Positions 55,785-64,000 of a DNA stretch of 64,000 bases are shown in pieces. This DNA is from Curtobacterium sp. UNCCL20 (lineage in GTDB: Bacteria > Actinomycetota > Actinomycetes > Actinomycetales > Microbacteriaceae): the NCBI RefSeq assembly GCF_900101675.1, contig NZ_FNKG01000001.1, positions 310,001 through 374,000 of the forward strand, read 5' to 3'. The notes below the pieces were generated by a model that was given only the letters and a program-made list of their open reading frames with translations, had not been told where the DNA came from and did not search any database. A program made the position numbers and the translations under genes. Within the stretch, counting starts at the first letter, position 1. Each line of letters opens with the position of its first letter.

Positions 55785-57881
55785 TCAGAATCCCGGGATG
55801 AGGCCGACGACGAGGTCGATGAGTTTGATGCCGATGAAGGGGACGATCACGCCGCCGAGCCCGTAGACGAGCAGGTTCCGGCCGAGGATCGACGACGCCG
55901 AGGCTGCGCGATACTTGACGCCGCGCAGCGAGAGCGGGATGAGCGCCACGATGACGAGCGCGTTGAAGACGACGGCGCTGAGGATCGCGGACGACGGACT
56001 GTGCAGCCCCATGACGTTCAGTGCGGCCAGGCCGGGGAACGCCACCTGGAACATCGCGGGGATGATCGCGAAGTACTTGGCGATGTCGTTCGCGATGGAG
56101 AAGGTCGTCAGGGCACCGCGGGTGATGAGGAGCTGCTTGCCGATCCGGACGATGTCGATGAGCTTCGTCGGGTCGGAGTCGAGGTCGACCATGTTGCCGG
56201 CTTCCTTCGCCGCGGTCGTCCCGGTGTTCATCGCGACACCGACGTCCGCCTGGGCGAGCGCCGGGGCGTCGTTCGTGCCGTCACCGGTCATCGCGACGAG
56301 GTTGCCGCCCTCCTGCTCCTTGCGGATCAGGGCGAGCTTGTCCTCCGGTGTGGCTTCGGCGAGGAAGTCGTCGACGCCGGCCTCGGCGGCGATCGCGGCG
56401 GCGGTGCGGGGGTTGTCGCCGGTGATCATCACCGTGCGGATGCCCATCGCGCGGAGCGACTCGAACCGCTCGGCGATGCCGTCCTTCACGACGTCCTTCA
56501 GGTGCACGACACCGAGCAGGGTCGCCTCGCCCGACGGCGATCGGCGGGCGACGACGAGCGGGGTCCCACCGGCGTCGGACACCTCGGCGACGGTCGCGTC
56601 GATCGCCCCGGCGACACCGGCCGAGGCGGTTCCCGCCCACGCCAGCACTGCGGCAGCGGCGCCCTTACGGACCTCGGTGCCGTCGAGCAGGTCGACGCCG
56701 GACATCCGGGTCTGGGCGGTGAACGGCACCTCGACGGCGCCGGAGGGCAGGCCGGGCGCGATGTCCGATGCGGCGGCGAGCTCGACGATCGAGCGGCCCT
56801 CCGGGGTGCCGTCGGCAGCGGAGGACAGCGCCGCCGCCTCCATCAGTGCGTCGACCGTGACCCCGGGCACCGGCACCACGTGGGACGCCCGGCGGTTGCC
56901 GTACGTGATGGTCCCGGTCTTGTCGAGCAGCAGGGTCGTGATGTCCCCGGCGGCCTCGACCGCACGGCCGGACATCGCGAGCACGTTGTGCTGCACGAGG
57001 CGGTCCATGCCGGCGATGCCGATCGCGGAGAGCAGTGCCCCGATGGTCGTCGGGATGAGGCAGACGAGGAGGGCGATGAGGACGGGCACGCTCACGGTCG
57101 CGCCGACGAGTCCCGCGATGGGCTGCATCGTCAGGCAGACGATCACGAACACGATCGACAGCGAGGCGAGCAGGATGTTCAGCGCGATCTCGTTCGGCGT
57201 CTTCTGCCGGGCCGCGCCCTCGACGAGCCGGATCATCCGGTCGATGAAGGTCTCGCCCGGGGTCGAGGTGATGCGGACGACGATCCGGTCGGACAGCACC
57301 CGGGTGCCACCGGTGACGGCGCTGCGGTCGCCGCCGGACTCGCGGATGACGGGTGCGGACTCCCCCGTCACGGCGGACTCGTCCACCGAGGCGATGCCGT
57401 CGATGACGTCACCGTCGCCCGGCACGACCTCGCCGGCCACCACCACGACGACGTCGCCCTTGGCCAGGTCGACGGACGCGATGTCCTCGGTCGCCGCCGA
57501 CAGCGCGGACGGGTCAGCGGCGTCGTACCCGACGACGCGGCGTGCGCTGGTCGTCGAGCGGGTCTTCCGCAGCGTCTCGGCCTGCGCCTTGCCGCGGCCC
57601 TCGGCGACGGACTCCGCGAGGTTGGCGAAGACGACGGTGAGCCACAGCCAGACCGCGATCGCGGTGGTGAAGACGGAGGGTTCGACGACGGCGGTCGCCG
57701 TCGTCAGGGCGGCGCCGACCTCGACGATGAACATGACGGGGTTCCGCCACATGAGTCGCGGGTCGAGTTTGCGGAGTGCGCCCGGGAGGCCCGCCACGAG
57801 CTGACGGGGCCCGAATGCGGACGAGCGGGTGGCCGGCCTGGAGGCGGTGGTCGCCTCGTGCTCGGAGGTCACGGTGGTCAT
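55785..57881 (-). CDS. kdpB: KdpB catalytic subunit of the potassium ATPase
   Basis: A 698-residue P-type ATPase. Seven-helix membrane part; the actuator domain has [12 protein letters not shown]. The phosphorylation motif is [14 protein letters not shown] (Asp ~316). [18 protein letters not shown] and [20 protein letters not shown] complete the phosphorylation domain. It hydrolyses ATP to drive K+ movement through KdpA. The N-terminal tail is extended and carries a 14-mer variant at 57835-57848. The ATG overlaps the kdpA stop (57878-57881). Confidence 0.96.
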   Translation of the reverse strand: MTTVTSEHEATTASRPATRSSAFGPRQLVAGLPGALRKLDPRLMWRNPVMFIVEVGAALTTATAVVEPSVFTTAIAVWLWLTVVFANLAESVAEGRGKAQAETLRKTRSTTSARRVVGYDAADPSALSAATEDIASVDLAKGDVVVVVAGEVVPGDGDVIDGIASVDESAVTGESAPVIRESGGDRSAVTGGTRVLSDRIVVRITSTPGETFIDRMIRLVEGAARQKTPNEIALNILLASLSIVFVIVCLTMQPIAGLVGATVSVPVLIALLVCLIPTTIGALLSAIGIAGMDRLVQHNVLAMSGRAVEAAGDITTLLLDKTGTITYGNRRASHVVPVPGVTVDALMEAAALSSAADGTPEGRSIVELAAASDIAPGLPSGAVEVPFTAQTRMSGVDLLDGTEVRKGAAAAVLAWAGTASAGVAGAIDATVAEVSDAGGTPLVVARRSPSGEATLLGVVHLKDVVKDGIAERFESLRAMGIRTVMITGDNPRTAAAIAAEAGVDDFLAEATPEDKLALIRKEQEGGNLVAMTGDGTNDAPALAQADVGVAMNTGTTAAKEAGNMVDLDSDPTKLIDIVRIGKQLLITRGALTTFSIANDIAKYFAIIPAMFQVAFPGLAALNVMGLHSPSSAILSAVVFNALVIVALIPLSLRGVKYRAASASSILGRNLLVYGLGGVIVPFIGIKLIDLVVGLIPGF
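57835..57848 (+). repeat. Dispersed 14-mer variant (intragenic)
   Basis: GGCCTGGAGGCGGT, 12 of 14 bases matching the consensus, in the variable N-terminal codons of kdpB. Confidence 0.6.
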
Positions 57882-59560
57882 GACAGTCCTTCTGCGAGCG
57901 GACCCAGTGCGAGCACCGGGAAGTAGGTGAGTGCGGTGACGACGATGGCGACGCCGCCCAGCAGCACGATGAAGAGCGGACGGTGCGTGGGGAGCGTGCC
58001 GACCGTCTCGGGCACCCGGTCCTGGGTGGCGAGGGACCCGGCGAGCGCCAGGACGAACACCATCGGCAGGAACCTGCCCAGCAGCATCACGACGCCGAGC
58101 GCGGAGTTCATCCACGTGGTGTTCGCGGTGAGGCCGCCGAACGCCGAGCCGTTGTTGTTCGCGCCCGAGGTGAACGCGTACAGGAGCTCGGACAGGCCGT
58201 GGTTGCCCGGGTTGAAGAGCGAGGTGCCGAGCACCTGCTCGCGGACGCCGGGGATGAGGAGCGACAGGCCGGTGCCGAGGAGCGCCAGGGTCGGGGTGAC
58301 GAGGACGTAGAGCGACGCGAAGGTCATCTCACGGGCCCGGATCTTCTTGCCGAGGTACTCCGGGGTCCGGCCGACGAGCAGACCGCCGATGAAGACGGTG
58401 ATCACCGCGAGGACGAGCATCCCGTAGAGGCCCGAGCCGACACCGCCGGGCGAGATCTCGCCGAGCATCATGTTGACGAGCGCCATCATCCCGCCGATCG
58501 GGGTGAAGCTGTCGAACATCCCGTTCACGGCGCCCGTGGACGTCGCGGTCGAGGTGGTGCCGAAGAGCGTCGTGCTGAGGATGCCGAACCGGACCTCCTT
58601 GCCCTCCATCGCGGCTCCGGCGGCCTGGGTCGCACTGCCCCCGGCACCGAGTTCGGCGATGGACATCACCGACAGGGACACGAGGAAGATCGCACCCATC
58701 ACGGCGAGGATCGCGTAGCCCTGACGGTCGTCGTCGACGAGCCGGCCGAAGGTGCGCGGGAGCGAGAACGGGATCACCAGCATGAGGAAGACCTCGAGGA
58801 GGTTCGTCCACGCCTGCGGGTTCTCGAACGGGTGCGCCGAGTTGACGTTGAAGTACCCGCCGCCGTTCGTCCCGAGCTCCTTGATCGCCTCCTGCGAGGC
58901 GACGAACCCGTCCGGGATGTGCTGCGTCCCGCCGGCCAGGGTCGCGACGTCGGTGCCGCCACCCCACGACTGGATGACGCCGCCGGCGATGAGGACGATG
59001 GCGAACACGAACGCGCCGGGCAGCAGCAGGCGGCCGGTCGCGCGGACGACGTCCACCCAGACGTTGCCGAGCGTGCCGGTACGACGGCGGGCGAACCCGC
59101 GGACGAGTGCGACGGCGACCGCGAGGCCGACCGCGGCGGACAGGAAGTTCTGCACCGCCAGGCCCGCCATCTGCACGGAGTAGCCGAGGGTGACCTCGGG
59201 CGAGTAGGACTGCCAGTTCGTGTTCGTGACGAACGACGCCGCGGTGTTGAACGCGAGCGACGGTCCGACCGCGGGGAGCCCGAGGTCACCGGGCAGCACG
59301 ACCTGGATCCGCTGGAGCAGGTAGACGAGCAGGAGCCCGACGATGCTGAACAGCAGCACGCCGCGGAGGTACGCGGGCCACGACTGCTCAGCGTCGGGGT
59401 CGACGCCGATGAGCCGGTACACGCCGCGCTCCACACGGTTGTGCTTCGTGGGCGTGAAGACGCGCGCCATCCAGTCGCCGACCGGGCGGTAGGCGACGAC
59501 GAGGAGCAGGACGACGGTGGCGATCTGGACGATGCCGGCCCAGGTGTCTGCGGCGCCCAT
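57878..59560 (-). CDS. kdpA: KdpA K+-translocating subunit
   Basis: A 560-residue subunit with ten membrane helices and the selectivity-filter loops of the Trk/Ktr/Kdp superfamily. These are seen as [59 protein letters not shown] and [18 protein letters not shown]. It binds and passes K+ at micromolar levels. The start shares one base with the kdpF stop. Length matches the family. Confidence 0.96.
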   Translation of the reverse strand: MGAADTWAGIVQIATVVLLLVVAYRPVGDWMARVFTPTKHNRVERGVYRLIGVDPDAEQSWPAYLRGVLLFSIVGLLLVYLLQRIQVVLPGDLGLPAVGPSLAFNTAASFVTNTNWQSYSPEVTLGYSVQMAGLAVQNFLSAAVGLAVAVALVRGFARRRTGTLGNVWVDVVRATGRLLLPGAFVFAIVLIAGGVIQSWGGGTDVATLAGGTQHIPDGFVASQEAIKELGTNGGGYFNVNSAHPFENPQAWTNLLEVFLMLVIPFSLPRTFGRLVDDDRQGYAILAVMGAIFLVSLSVMSIAELGAGGSATQAAGAAMEGKEVRFGILSTTLFGTTSTATSTGAVNGMFDSFTPIGGMMALVNMMLGEISPGGVGSGLYGMLVLAVITVFIGGLLVGRTPEYLGKKIRAREMTFASLYVLVTPTLALLGTGLSLLIPGVREQVLGTSLFNPGNHGLSELLYAFTSGANNNGSAFGGLTANTTWMNSALGVVMLLGRFLPMVFVLALAGSLATQDRVPETVGTLPTHRPLFIVLLGGVAIVVTALTYFPVLALGPLAEGLS

Positions 59561-59649
59561 CAGAAGCGCTCAGGACGCACGAGCGCCCAGACGAGGTACA
59601 CGACTGCTGCGATGCCGAGGACGGCGGCCGCGATGGTGATGCCGATCAC
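59560..59649 (-). CDS. kdpF: KdpF small membrane subunit
   Basis: A 29-residue single-helix protein ending in VYLVWALVRPERF, the diagnostic KdpF end. It stabilises the KdpABC complex in other bacteria. The GTG start overlaps the stop of an upstream 27-codon frame (GTGA, 59646-59649), and its own stop overlaps the kdpA ATG by one base. It is easily missed because of its size. Confidence 0.92.
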   Translation of the reverse strand: MIGITIAAAVLGIAAVVYLVWALVRPERF

Positions 59650-59729
59650 AGCCGTTCCACCCCCTTGGCGATGAGTGCCAGCACGCCGAACACGGCGAGG
59701 ACACCGGCGACGACGAAGACGTCGAACAC
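59646..59729 (-). CDS. 27-residue membrane micropeptide coupled to kdpF
   Basis: A 27-codon frame starting GTG at 59729 with GGAG 6 bases upstream, and ending in a TGA that overlaps the kdpF GTG (GTGA). The product is one hydrophobic helix (starting VFDVFVVAGVLAVFGVLALI) followed by the basic end AKGVERL. Its placement and coupling argue that it is translated. It may be a second small Kdp subunit or a leader peptide coupling kdpF translation. I recall similar short proteins before kdpF in other actinobacteria, but cannot confirm it here. Confidence 0.65.
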   Translation of the reverse strand: MFDVFVVAGVLAVFGVLALIAKGVERL

Positions 59730-59877
59730 GAGGGACTCCAGGAGATCTGCGGTGTCCGCGCCGGGCGACGCGGACCGACACCACGTGTGGTGCCGAACTG
59801 ATGGTGGATCCTCATCCGCGCCTCCAGGCCGGTCCTAACGGTTCCCTGACGCCGCCGTGCCCGACGCATGCGCCCCG
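59730..59877 (-). promoter_or_regulatory. Presumed kdp operon promoter region
   Basis: Read on the minus strand it holds CACCACACGTGGTG and a GTCCGCG/CGCGGAC hairpin shortly before the micropeptide start. A KdpE site is expected here but no consensus can be identified by eye. A 14-mer copy lies at 59817-59830. Confidence 0.35.
59817..59830 (-). repeat. Dispersed 14-mer copy (intergenic)
   Basis: Exact CGCGCCTCCAGGCC between the kdp operon and the WYL regulator gene. Confidence 0.85.
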
Positions 59878-60822
59878 CTAACGCGCGCCCGCTCCCCGCA
59901 GCCGATCGGCCAGGGCGAGGGTCGCGTGCCGGAGCTCGTCGGGCTCCGTGACCGTGAAGTCCACCGCGAACCCGGCGAGCGTCGCGGCGAGCCCGGTCCA
60001 CGACCAGGAGCCGAGCGTGACGCGGCACCGGCCGTCTCCGAGGTCGTCGACCTCGGCGTCCTCGGGCAGGTACGGCGCCACCGAGCCCGCCGACGTCCGG
60101 AGCACCGCCGTCCCGACGCACGGCCACACGTCGTCGCGCGCCGAGCCCTTGAACCGCGCCGACAGGAACGCTGCCGGGTCCCCGCCCGGGATCGGCCGCG
60201 GGGCGAAGCCGACCCGGGTGCGCATCCGCGGGGTGATCCGGTCGATCCGGTGGGTACGCCAGTCCTCGCGGTCGAGGTCCCAGTCGAGCAGGTACCAGCG
60301 GCCGTTCCGGGCGACGACGGCGTGCGGCTCGACCCGGCGCAGCCGCTCGTCCTCGCCGTACCCGAAGCGGAGGACCTCGTGCAGGTGGACCGCCTCGGTG
60401 ACCGCCACCAGCACGTCCGGGTCGGTGCGGGTGCGCCCTGCCACGGTGACGGCCTCGACCGCGTCGATCCGCGAGCGGAGCCGCGCGGGCATCACCTGCC
60501 GCACCGTGGCGAGGGCTCGTGCCGCCGACTCGGCGACGTCCGCGCCGGACGCCGGTGCGACCGCGAGCGCCAGGGCGATCGCGACCGCCTGGTCGTCGTC
60601 GAAGAGCAGCGGCGGCAGGTCGGACCCCGCCTCGAGCCGGTACCCGCCGGCCGGTCCGCGCAGCGACTCGACCCGGTAGCCGAGCTCCCGGAGTCGGTCG
60701 ACGTCCCGGCGGACCGTGCGGGGACTGACGTCGAGTCGCCCGGCGAGCTCGTCGCCCGGCCAGTCCCGGTGCACCTGCAGCAGCGAGAGCAGCGTCAGCA
60801 TGCGTGAGGACGGTCCGGCCAT
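59878..60822 (-). CDS. WYL-domain transcriptional regulator
   Basis: A 314-residue YafY-type regulator. N-terminal HTH_11: RMLTLLSLLQVHRDWPGDEL, LDVSPRTVRRDVDRLRELGY. The WYL domain has GRWYLLDWDLDREDWRTHRI. A C-terminal WCX-like domain follows (WSWTGLAATLAGFAVDFTV). WYL proteins sense nucleotides or small ligands and often control the neighbouring gene. Here that is the divergent VOC gene. ATG at 60822; GTG and ATG codons further upstream would extend into the intergenic region. Confidence 0.9.
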   Translation of the reverse strand: MAGPSSRMLTLLSLLQVHRDWPGDELAGRLDVSPRTVRRDVDRLRELGYRVESLRGPAGGYRLEAGSDLPPLLFDDDQAVAIALALAVAPASGADVAESAARALATVRQVMPARLRSRIDAVEAVTVAGRTRTDPDVLVAVTEAVHLHEVLRFGYGEDERLRRVEPHAVVARNGRWYLLDWDLDREDWRTHRIDRITPRMRTRVGFAPRPIPGGDPAAFLSARFKGSARDDVWPCVGTAVLRTSAGSVAPYLPEDAEVDDLGDGRCRVTLGSWSWTGLAATLAGFAVDFTVTEPDELRHATLALADRLRGAGAR

Positions 60823-60827
60823 GTCGA

Positions 60828-60851
60828 CCAGTATCCGCGGAGAAGCGGACA
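60828..60851. promoter_or_regulatory. Candidate operator between WYL and VOC genes
   Basis: TCCGC and GCGGA flank six bases within GTATCCGCGGAGAAGCGGAC, between the two divergent starts. A likely site for the WYL protein; inferred from position. Confidence 0.4.
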
Positions 60852-60883
60852 CGATCTGACCCATCACCGTCGATGCTCGTCCC

Positions 60884-61300
60884 ATGAGCATCGAAACGAC
60901 CACACACCTCAACTTCGACGGACAGGCCCGCGCCGCCCTCGACTTCTACGCCGCCGTCTTCGGCGGGGACGTCGCCGCCGTGACGTACGGACAGATGGGC
61001 GCCTCGGACGACCCGGCCTGGGCTGACCGGGTCGTCTTCGGACAGGTGACCACGACCGCCGGGCTCCGGGTCATGGCGTTCGACGTCTGGCCCGGGCAGC
61101 CGTACGACCAGGGCACGAACGCCTTCTACGTCTTCGTGCACGGGGACGACGCAGCCGAGATCGAGCGCTACTGGGCGGCACTGTCCGAGGGAGCCGAGGT
61201 CCGGCAGCCGCTCGGCCCGTCGGCGTGGGCCCCGCTCGCCGGCCAGCTGCGGGACCGCTTCGGGGTCATCTGGGCGCTCGACGTCGCACCGACCGAGTAG
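60884..61300 (+). CDS. VOC-family PhnB-like protein
   Basis: A 138-residue protein of the PhnB-like glyoxalase/bleomycin-resistance fold. HLNFDGQARAALDFYAAVFG at the start is the family hallmark, then AYVFVHGDDAAEIERYWAAL and a FGVIWALDV ending, with Trp where the usual C-terminus reads YGDRWGI-type sequence. It probably binds a small substrate; enzymatic function is not assured. Divergent from the WYL regulator, which may control it. A hairpin terminator follows at 61308-61338. Confidence 0.9.
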   Translation: MSIETTTHLNFDGQARAALDFYAAVFGGDVAAVTYGQMGASDDPAWADRVVFGQVTTTAGLRVMAFDVWPGQPYDQGTNAFYVFVHGDDAAEIERYWAALSEGAEVRQPLGPSAWAPLAGQLRDRFGVIWALDVAPTE

Positions 61301-61307
61301 GACTCCG

Positions 61308-61338
61308 GTGCGGCTCGAGGGTGTTCCCCGGGCCGCAC
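61308..61338 (+). terminator. Hairpin after the VOC gene
   Basis: GTGCGGC and GCCGCAC arms flank a 17-base loop that can pair further (CGAGGG with CCCCGG-type pairing), 8 bases past the stop. Confidence 0.45.
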
Positions 61339-61406
61339 TCTCGGGGTGCGGCGCTTTCCGAGCCACTTCCCCACGCAATCCGCGGTCCCACACCGCCCGG
61401 CGGCGG

Positions 61407-61850
61407 TCAGCGACCGGTGACTGACGCGGCGCGGGTGACGGTCAGGTTCCCGAAGGGCCCCGCACAGCTCGCGTCGCCCGGGCAGGAGGAGTAATCCCAG
61501 TTCGCGATCGAGAGCATCCCGTCGCCGGGCTGCATCTCAGCCGGGAGGGGAACGGACACCGACCACGAGCCGTCGAACCGCTCATCGGAGTGTGCGCGGT
61601 CCTCGTGGCGGTGCCCCTCGCTGTCGCTCACCTCGATCCGCCACCCGCCACCGGGCACATCCACGTCGCACTCGTCCGTCGTGGAGAACGTCACGGTCTC
61701 GCCGGCCCGAGCGGTGTCCGGCGTCACCGTGAACCGCGGGACGCAGCCGGCCCGGCCGTACTCCGGCGATGCGGAGCACCCCGTCAGCGCGGTGCTCACG
61801 GCGACCGTCAGCACGACGGCGGCGATGCGCTGCGAGCGTGTGCGGGCCAC
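61407..61850 (-). CDS. Lipoprotein of unknown function
   Basis: A 147-residue predicted lipoprotein: basic start, hydrophobic stretch AAVVLTVAVSTA and lipobox LTGC. The mature region is a single beta-rich domain with TVTPDTARAGETVTFSTTDE, like bacterial Ig-like folds, and paired cysteines (YSSCPGDASCAGPFG) that could form a disulfide. GTG at 61850 chosen because it gives a proper signal; an earlier ATG is in frame. Function unknown. Confidence 0.72.
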   Translation of the reverse strand: MARTRSQRIAAVVLTVAVSTALTGCSASPEYGRAGCVPRFTVTPDTARAGETVTFSTTDECDVDVPGGGWRIEVSDSEGHRHEDRAHSDERFDGSWSVSVPLPAEMQPGDGMLSIANWDYSSCPGDASCAGPFGNLTVTRAASVTGR

Positions 61851-61875
61851 GGGGCCATCATGCCGTGAGGACGAC

Positions 61876-62685
61876 TCAGGAGCGAGCCCACGCACTGATC
61901 GTGACCGCAGCCGTCACGGCGGCGGGCAGGAACACGGCGTCCGCGGCGACGTGGTGGTGGCTCGGCCCCATGTGCACCACGTCGTGCACGTCCTCGGCGG
62001 AGAGGTCCATCGTCCAGGTCAGGTCATCCGACGACCGCTGCACGAACGACGGCGTCAGGGAGTCGCGGAGCCGCCGTTCCTTCTCGGGGTCGACGCTGAT
62101 GGTCGCCTCGGCCAGCTCCGCCAGGTGACCGGTCCGCGGCGTCACCACGACGAGGACGCCGTCCGGGTGCAGCACGCGGGCGTACTCCGACTGGTTGCGC
62201 GGGGCGAAGACGTCGAGCAGGACCGCGGCGGCGCCGTCGACGACCGGGAGGCGCTCGGTCACGTCCCCCACGACAGCCCCGGCACGCTCGTGGACGCGAG
62301 CCGCCCGCCGGATCGCGACGGCCGACAGGTCCAACGCGACCCCGCGCCTCCCGGCAGCCGCGCGCAGCGCATGCGCGAGGTAGGTCCCCGGGCCCGAACC
62401 GACGTCGAGGACGATGCCGGGGGCCGTCGCCTCGGCGACGACGGCGGCGAGCGCCCGCTCGACGGGCGCGTAGTGTCCGCGACCGAGGAACCGGATGCGG
62501 GCGTCGACCATCTCCGGCGTGTCCGCCGTCAGTGCCCGACGCTTCGCCGGCAGCAGCGTCAGGTGTCCCTGCTTCGCCTCGTCGAAGCGGTGACCGTTCG
62601 CGCAGCCGACCTGACCGGGGTCGACGCGGCCGAGGGGCTCGGCGCAGACGGGGCAGGCGAGCACGGGGAGCAGGTCGTCGCGCAC
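61876..62685 (-). CDS. RlmA/TlrB-like 23S rRNA methyltransferase
   Basis: A 269-residue SAM methyltransferase with the RlmA N-terminal zinc finger: LACPVCAEPL and VGCANGHRFDEAKQGHLTLL give two CxxC/CxxH-type ligand sets. Then GIVLDVGSGPGTYLAHALRA (SAM loop) and LLDVFAPRNQSEYARVLHPD. RlmA and TlrB methylate G745 or G748 of 23S rRNA; TlrB gives resistance to tylosin. Which base is modified here is not clear. GTG start 6 bases after TACGCT, so leaderless. Confidence 0.9.
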   Translation of the reverse strand: MRDDLLPVLACPVCAEPLGRVDPGQVGCANGHRFDEAKQGHLTLLPAKRRALTADTPEMVDARIRFLGRGHYAPVERALAAVVAEATAPGIVLDVGSGPGTYLAHALRAAAGRRGVALDLSAVAIRRAARVHERAGAVVGDVTERLPVVDGAAAVLLDVFAPRNQSEYARVLHPDGVLVVVTPRTGHLAELAEATISVDPEKERRLRDSLTPSFVQRSSDDLTWTMDLSAEDVHDVVHMGPSHHHVAADAVFLPAAVTAAVTISAWARS

Positions 62686-62720
62686 GGGACCAGCGTACGG
62701 GCCGTCAGTAGCCTGACCGG

Positions 62721-63535
62721 ATGTCGCTGCAACAGCTCTTCGGACTCGACGGACGCACCGCACTGGTCACGGGCGGCAGCTCCGGCATCGGCCGGGCGGT
62801 CGCCGTCGCGCTCGCCGATGCCGGCGCGCACGTCGTGATCGCCGCCCGCACCGTCGCGCCGATCGACGACACGGTCGCCACCATCCGAGGAGCCGGAGGA
62901 TCGGCAGACGGCATCGTGGCGGACCTCTCCACGCGCGCCGGTGCACACGGACTGGCAGACGCCGTCGGAGCGGTCGACGTCCTCGTGCACTCCGCCGGGA
63001 TCAACCTGCGTCCGCCGATGCCGGACCTCGACGAGGCCACCTGGGACGCCACGATGGCCGTGAACCTCGACGCACCGTTCGTCCTCGGACAGCGGCTCGC
63101 CCCCGGCATGGCCGAGCGCGGGTACGGCCGCATCATCGCGATCAGCTCGCAGCAGGCCCACCGCCCCTTCGCGGCCAGCGGCGCCTACGGGGTCTCCAAG
63201 GCGGGCCGGGGCCCCGCCGCCGGTTCCGGACCGACGCGCCAGCGGCGGGTCGGCCGTGCCGGTGGGGAGAGGCGCTGGCCCGGTCCCAAGCGGAAGCCTG
63301 GTCGCCGCAGGGGGTCACCTCCAACGTCCTCGTCCCCGGTTTCGTGCCGACCCCGCTGAACCGGCGGCTCAGTGCCGACCCCGCGACGGTGTCCGCGCTC
63401 TCCGCGCGGACACTCGTGGGCCGGAACGGCCTCGTGACCGACTTCGCCGCCGCAGCCGTCTTCCTCGCGGGTCCCGGCTCGGCGTACGTGACCGGGCAGG
63501 CGATCGCGGTGGACGGCGGGTTCTCCGTGCACTGA
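62721..63535 (+). pseudogene. SDR oxidoreductase broken by a ~60-bp insertion
   Basis: The first part is a normal SDR (ALVTGGSSGIGRAVAVALAD, VDVLVHSAGIN, IIAISSQQAH and YGVSKAG with the catalytic Tyr/Lys). After codon 162 the frame shifts. The expected continuation, EALARSQAEAWSPQGVTSN to VPGFVPTPLNRRL and AVDGGFSVH, resumes in another frame at 63269 and ends at 63535. About 59-62 extra bases (63207-63268), rich in inverted repeats (GGGGCCCC, CCGGTTCCGG), explain the break. A TAGCCT box lies 6 bases before the ATG. Probably inactive. Confidence 0.85.
63207..63268. mobile_element. Possible small palindromic insertion in an SDR gene
   Basis: About 59-62 bases inserted between codons for SKAG and EALAR of the SDR gene. 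The sequence is GC-only rich and has several nested palindromes. I see no other copy in the window and no clear target duplication, so mobility is speculative. Confidence 0.4.
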
Positions 63536-63553
63536 CCCGGGTACGGTCGGCGC

Positions 63554-64000
63554 ATGGCCGTCATCCACCACGCCGAACTCCGCCCGTCGAAACACGAAGC
63601 GCTCGCGGCCTGGCTGCCGTCCCAGCAGTGGAGCGGCGTCTCCGCCGGCGACCCGCTCGAGATCGCCGGGAAGTTCCGCTTCGACGACCCCGCGGGCGAG
63701 GTCGGCGTCGAGACGCTCCTCGTGCGACGGCCGGACGGACGCATCCTGCACGCTCCCCTCACGTACCGCGGTGCGCCGCTGCCCGGTGCGGAGGCGTTCC
63801 TCGTCACCGAGATGGACCACTCCGTGCTCGGCCGCCGCTGGGTGTACGACGCGGTCGGCGACCCGGTCTACGCCGACGTCCTGCGCCGCGCGATCGTCAC
63901 CGGCGGGCACGAGGCCGCACTCGAACGCGCGGACGGGTCCGGCACCTGGCAGGGCGAGGGCGCAGCGGTGGGCAGCGGATCCGCGGCCGACTCCCCCACG
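63554..64000 (+). CDS. Maltokinase N-terminal cap-like protein (cut by window edge)
   Basis: 149 codons are present and the frame is still open at the last base. The start MAVIHHAELRPSKHEALAAW, then FRFDDPAGEVGVETLLVRR, PLTYRGAPLPGAEAFLV and HSVLGRRWVYDAVGDPVY match the maltokinase N-terminal cap-like domain, which in some proteins precedes a kinase and in others stands alone. A TACGGT box 6 bases before the ATG indicates leaderless transcription. Whether a kinase domain follows cannot be seen. Confidence 0.85.
   Translation, partial: MAVIHHAELRPSKHEALAAWLPSQQWSGVSAGDPLEIAGKFRFDDPAGEVGVETLLVRRPDGRILHAPLTYRGAPLPGAEAFLVTEMDHSVLGRRWVYDAVGDPVYADVLRRAIVTGGHEAALERADGSGTWQGEGAAVGSGSAADSPT

Noticed and set aside
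55785..57926. Plus-strand open frames over kdpB
   Set aside because: Antisense shadows; kdpB on the minus strand has all P-type ATPase motifs.
59730..59877. c-di-AMP riboswitch before kdp
   Set aside because: The leader is short and its hairpins do not show the conserved ydaO-type core that I would recognise.
1..64000. Prophage, insertion sequence or biosynthetic gene cluster
   Set aside because: No integrase, transposase, capsid, NRPS or PKS motif is seen in any frame; gene style is uniform throughout.

Overview
The window is one continuous stretch of very GC-rich chromosome from an actinobacterium. Third codon positions are almost all G or C, GTG starts are common, and many start codons sit 6-8 bases after a TANNNT -10 box, as expected for leaderless mRNAs. 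The gene content (DUF4916 NUDIX protein, Lhr, KdpFABC-DE, CGNR/ABATE protein, hxlAB, GH65 plus beta-phosphoglucomutase) fits Microbacteriaceae. Curtobacterium is my best guess, but no rRNA or other decisive marker is present. I see no prophage, insertion sequence, CRISPR array, tRNA or rRNA gene.

Layout. 1-620: intergenic DNA with a 73-bp tandem repeat. 621-9243: small housekeeping and poorly characterised genes (membrane protein, TPR-like protein, SprT-like protein, CGNR protein, MntH-type transporter, DUF427, ComB-like, GNAT, DUF1684, GntR, GH114 lipoprotein). 9244-15003: DEAD-box helicase with a long structured leader, CsbD, NUDIX, esterase, PadR regulator and two exported repeat proteins. 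15126-24748: Lhr helicase, Nei glycosylase, lipoprotein, aldo/keto reductase with TetR, and an ArgP/LysE pair. 24984-31303: amino-acid permease, HAD phosphatase, alpha/beta hydrolase, the alkylation-repair pair ogt and ada-alkA, and a MOSC protein. 31323-37141: DJ-1/PfpI, HAD phosphatase, a folE-folP2-like-ribD-like operon, a purine permease and a conserved hypothetical protein.

37151-49542: an HTH regulator divergent from flavohaemoglobin (nitric oxide defence), DUF1697, a VOC pseudogene, an SDR, GH65 phosphorylase with its phosphoglucomutase, a second pair of exported repeat proteins, an APC permease, a membrane-anchored hydrolase and a GNAT-methyltransferase fusion. 49683-51866: hxlB-hxlA (formaldehyde fixation by the ribulose monophosphate route) divergent from an ATPase/LuxR regulator, with two 16-bp palindromes between them. 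51850-59729: the whole potassium-uptake locus kdpF-A-B-C and kdpD-E, headed by an unlisted 27-codon reading frame. 59878-64000: WYL regulator/VOC pair, lipoprotein, RlmA-like methyltransferase, an SDR pseudogene broken by a roughly 60-bp insertion, and the start of a maltokinase-cap-like protein cut by the window edge.

Several dispersed repeat families run through the window. One is a 14-mer, GGCCTGGAGGCGCG, present at 14 places in both orientations, twice as a perfect hairpin, and lying both between and inside genes. Another is a family of about 60 bp whose ends carry ACACCGGTG. Local tandem repeats of 13, 15, 23, 43 and 73 bp also occur. The most interesting local systems are the hxlBA/LuxR locus, the kdp micro-ORF, the hmp divergent promoter, the helicase leader and the REP-like element.
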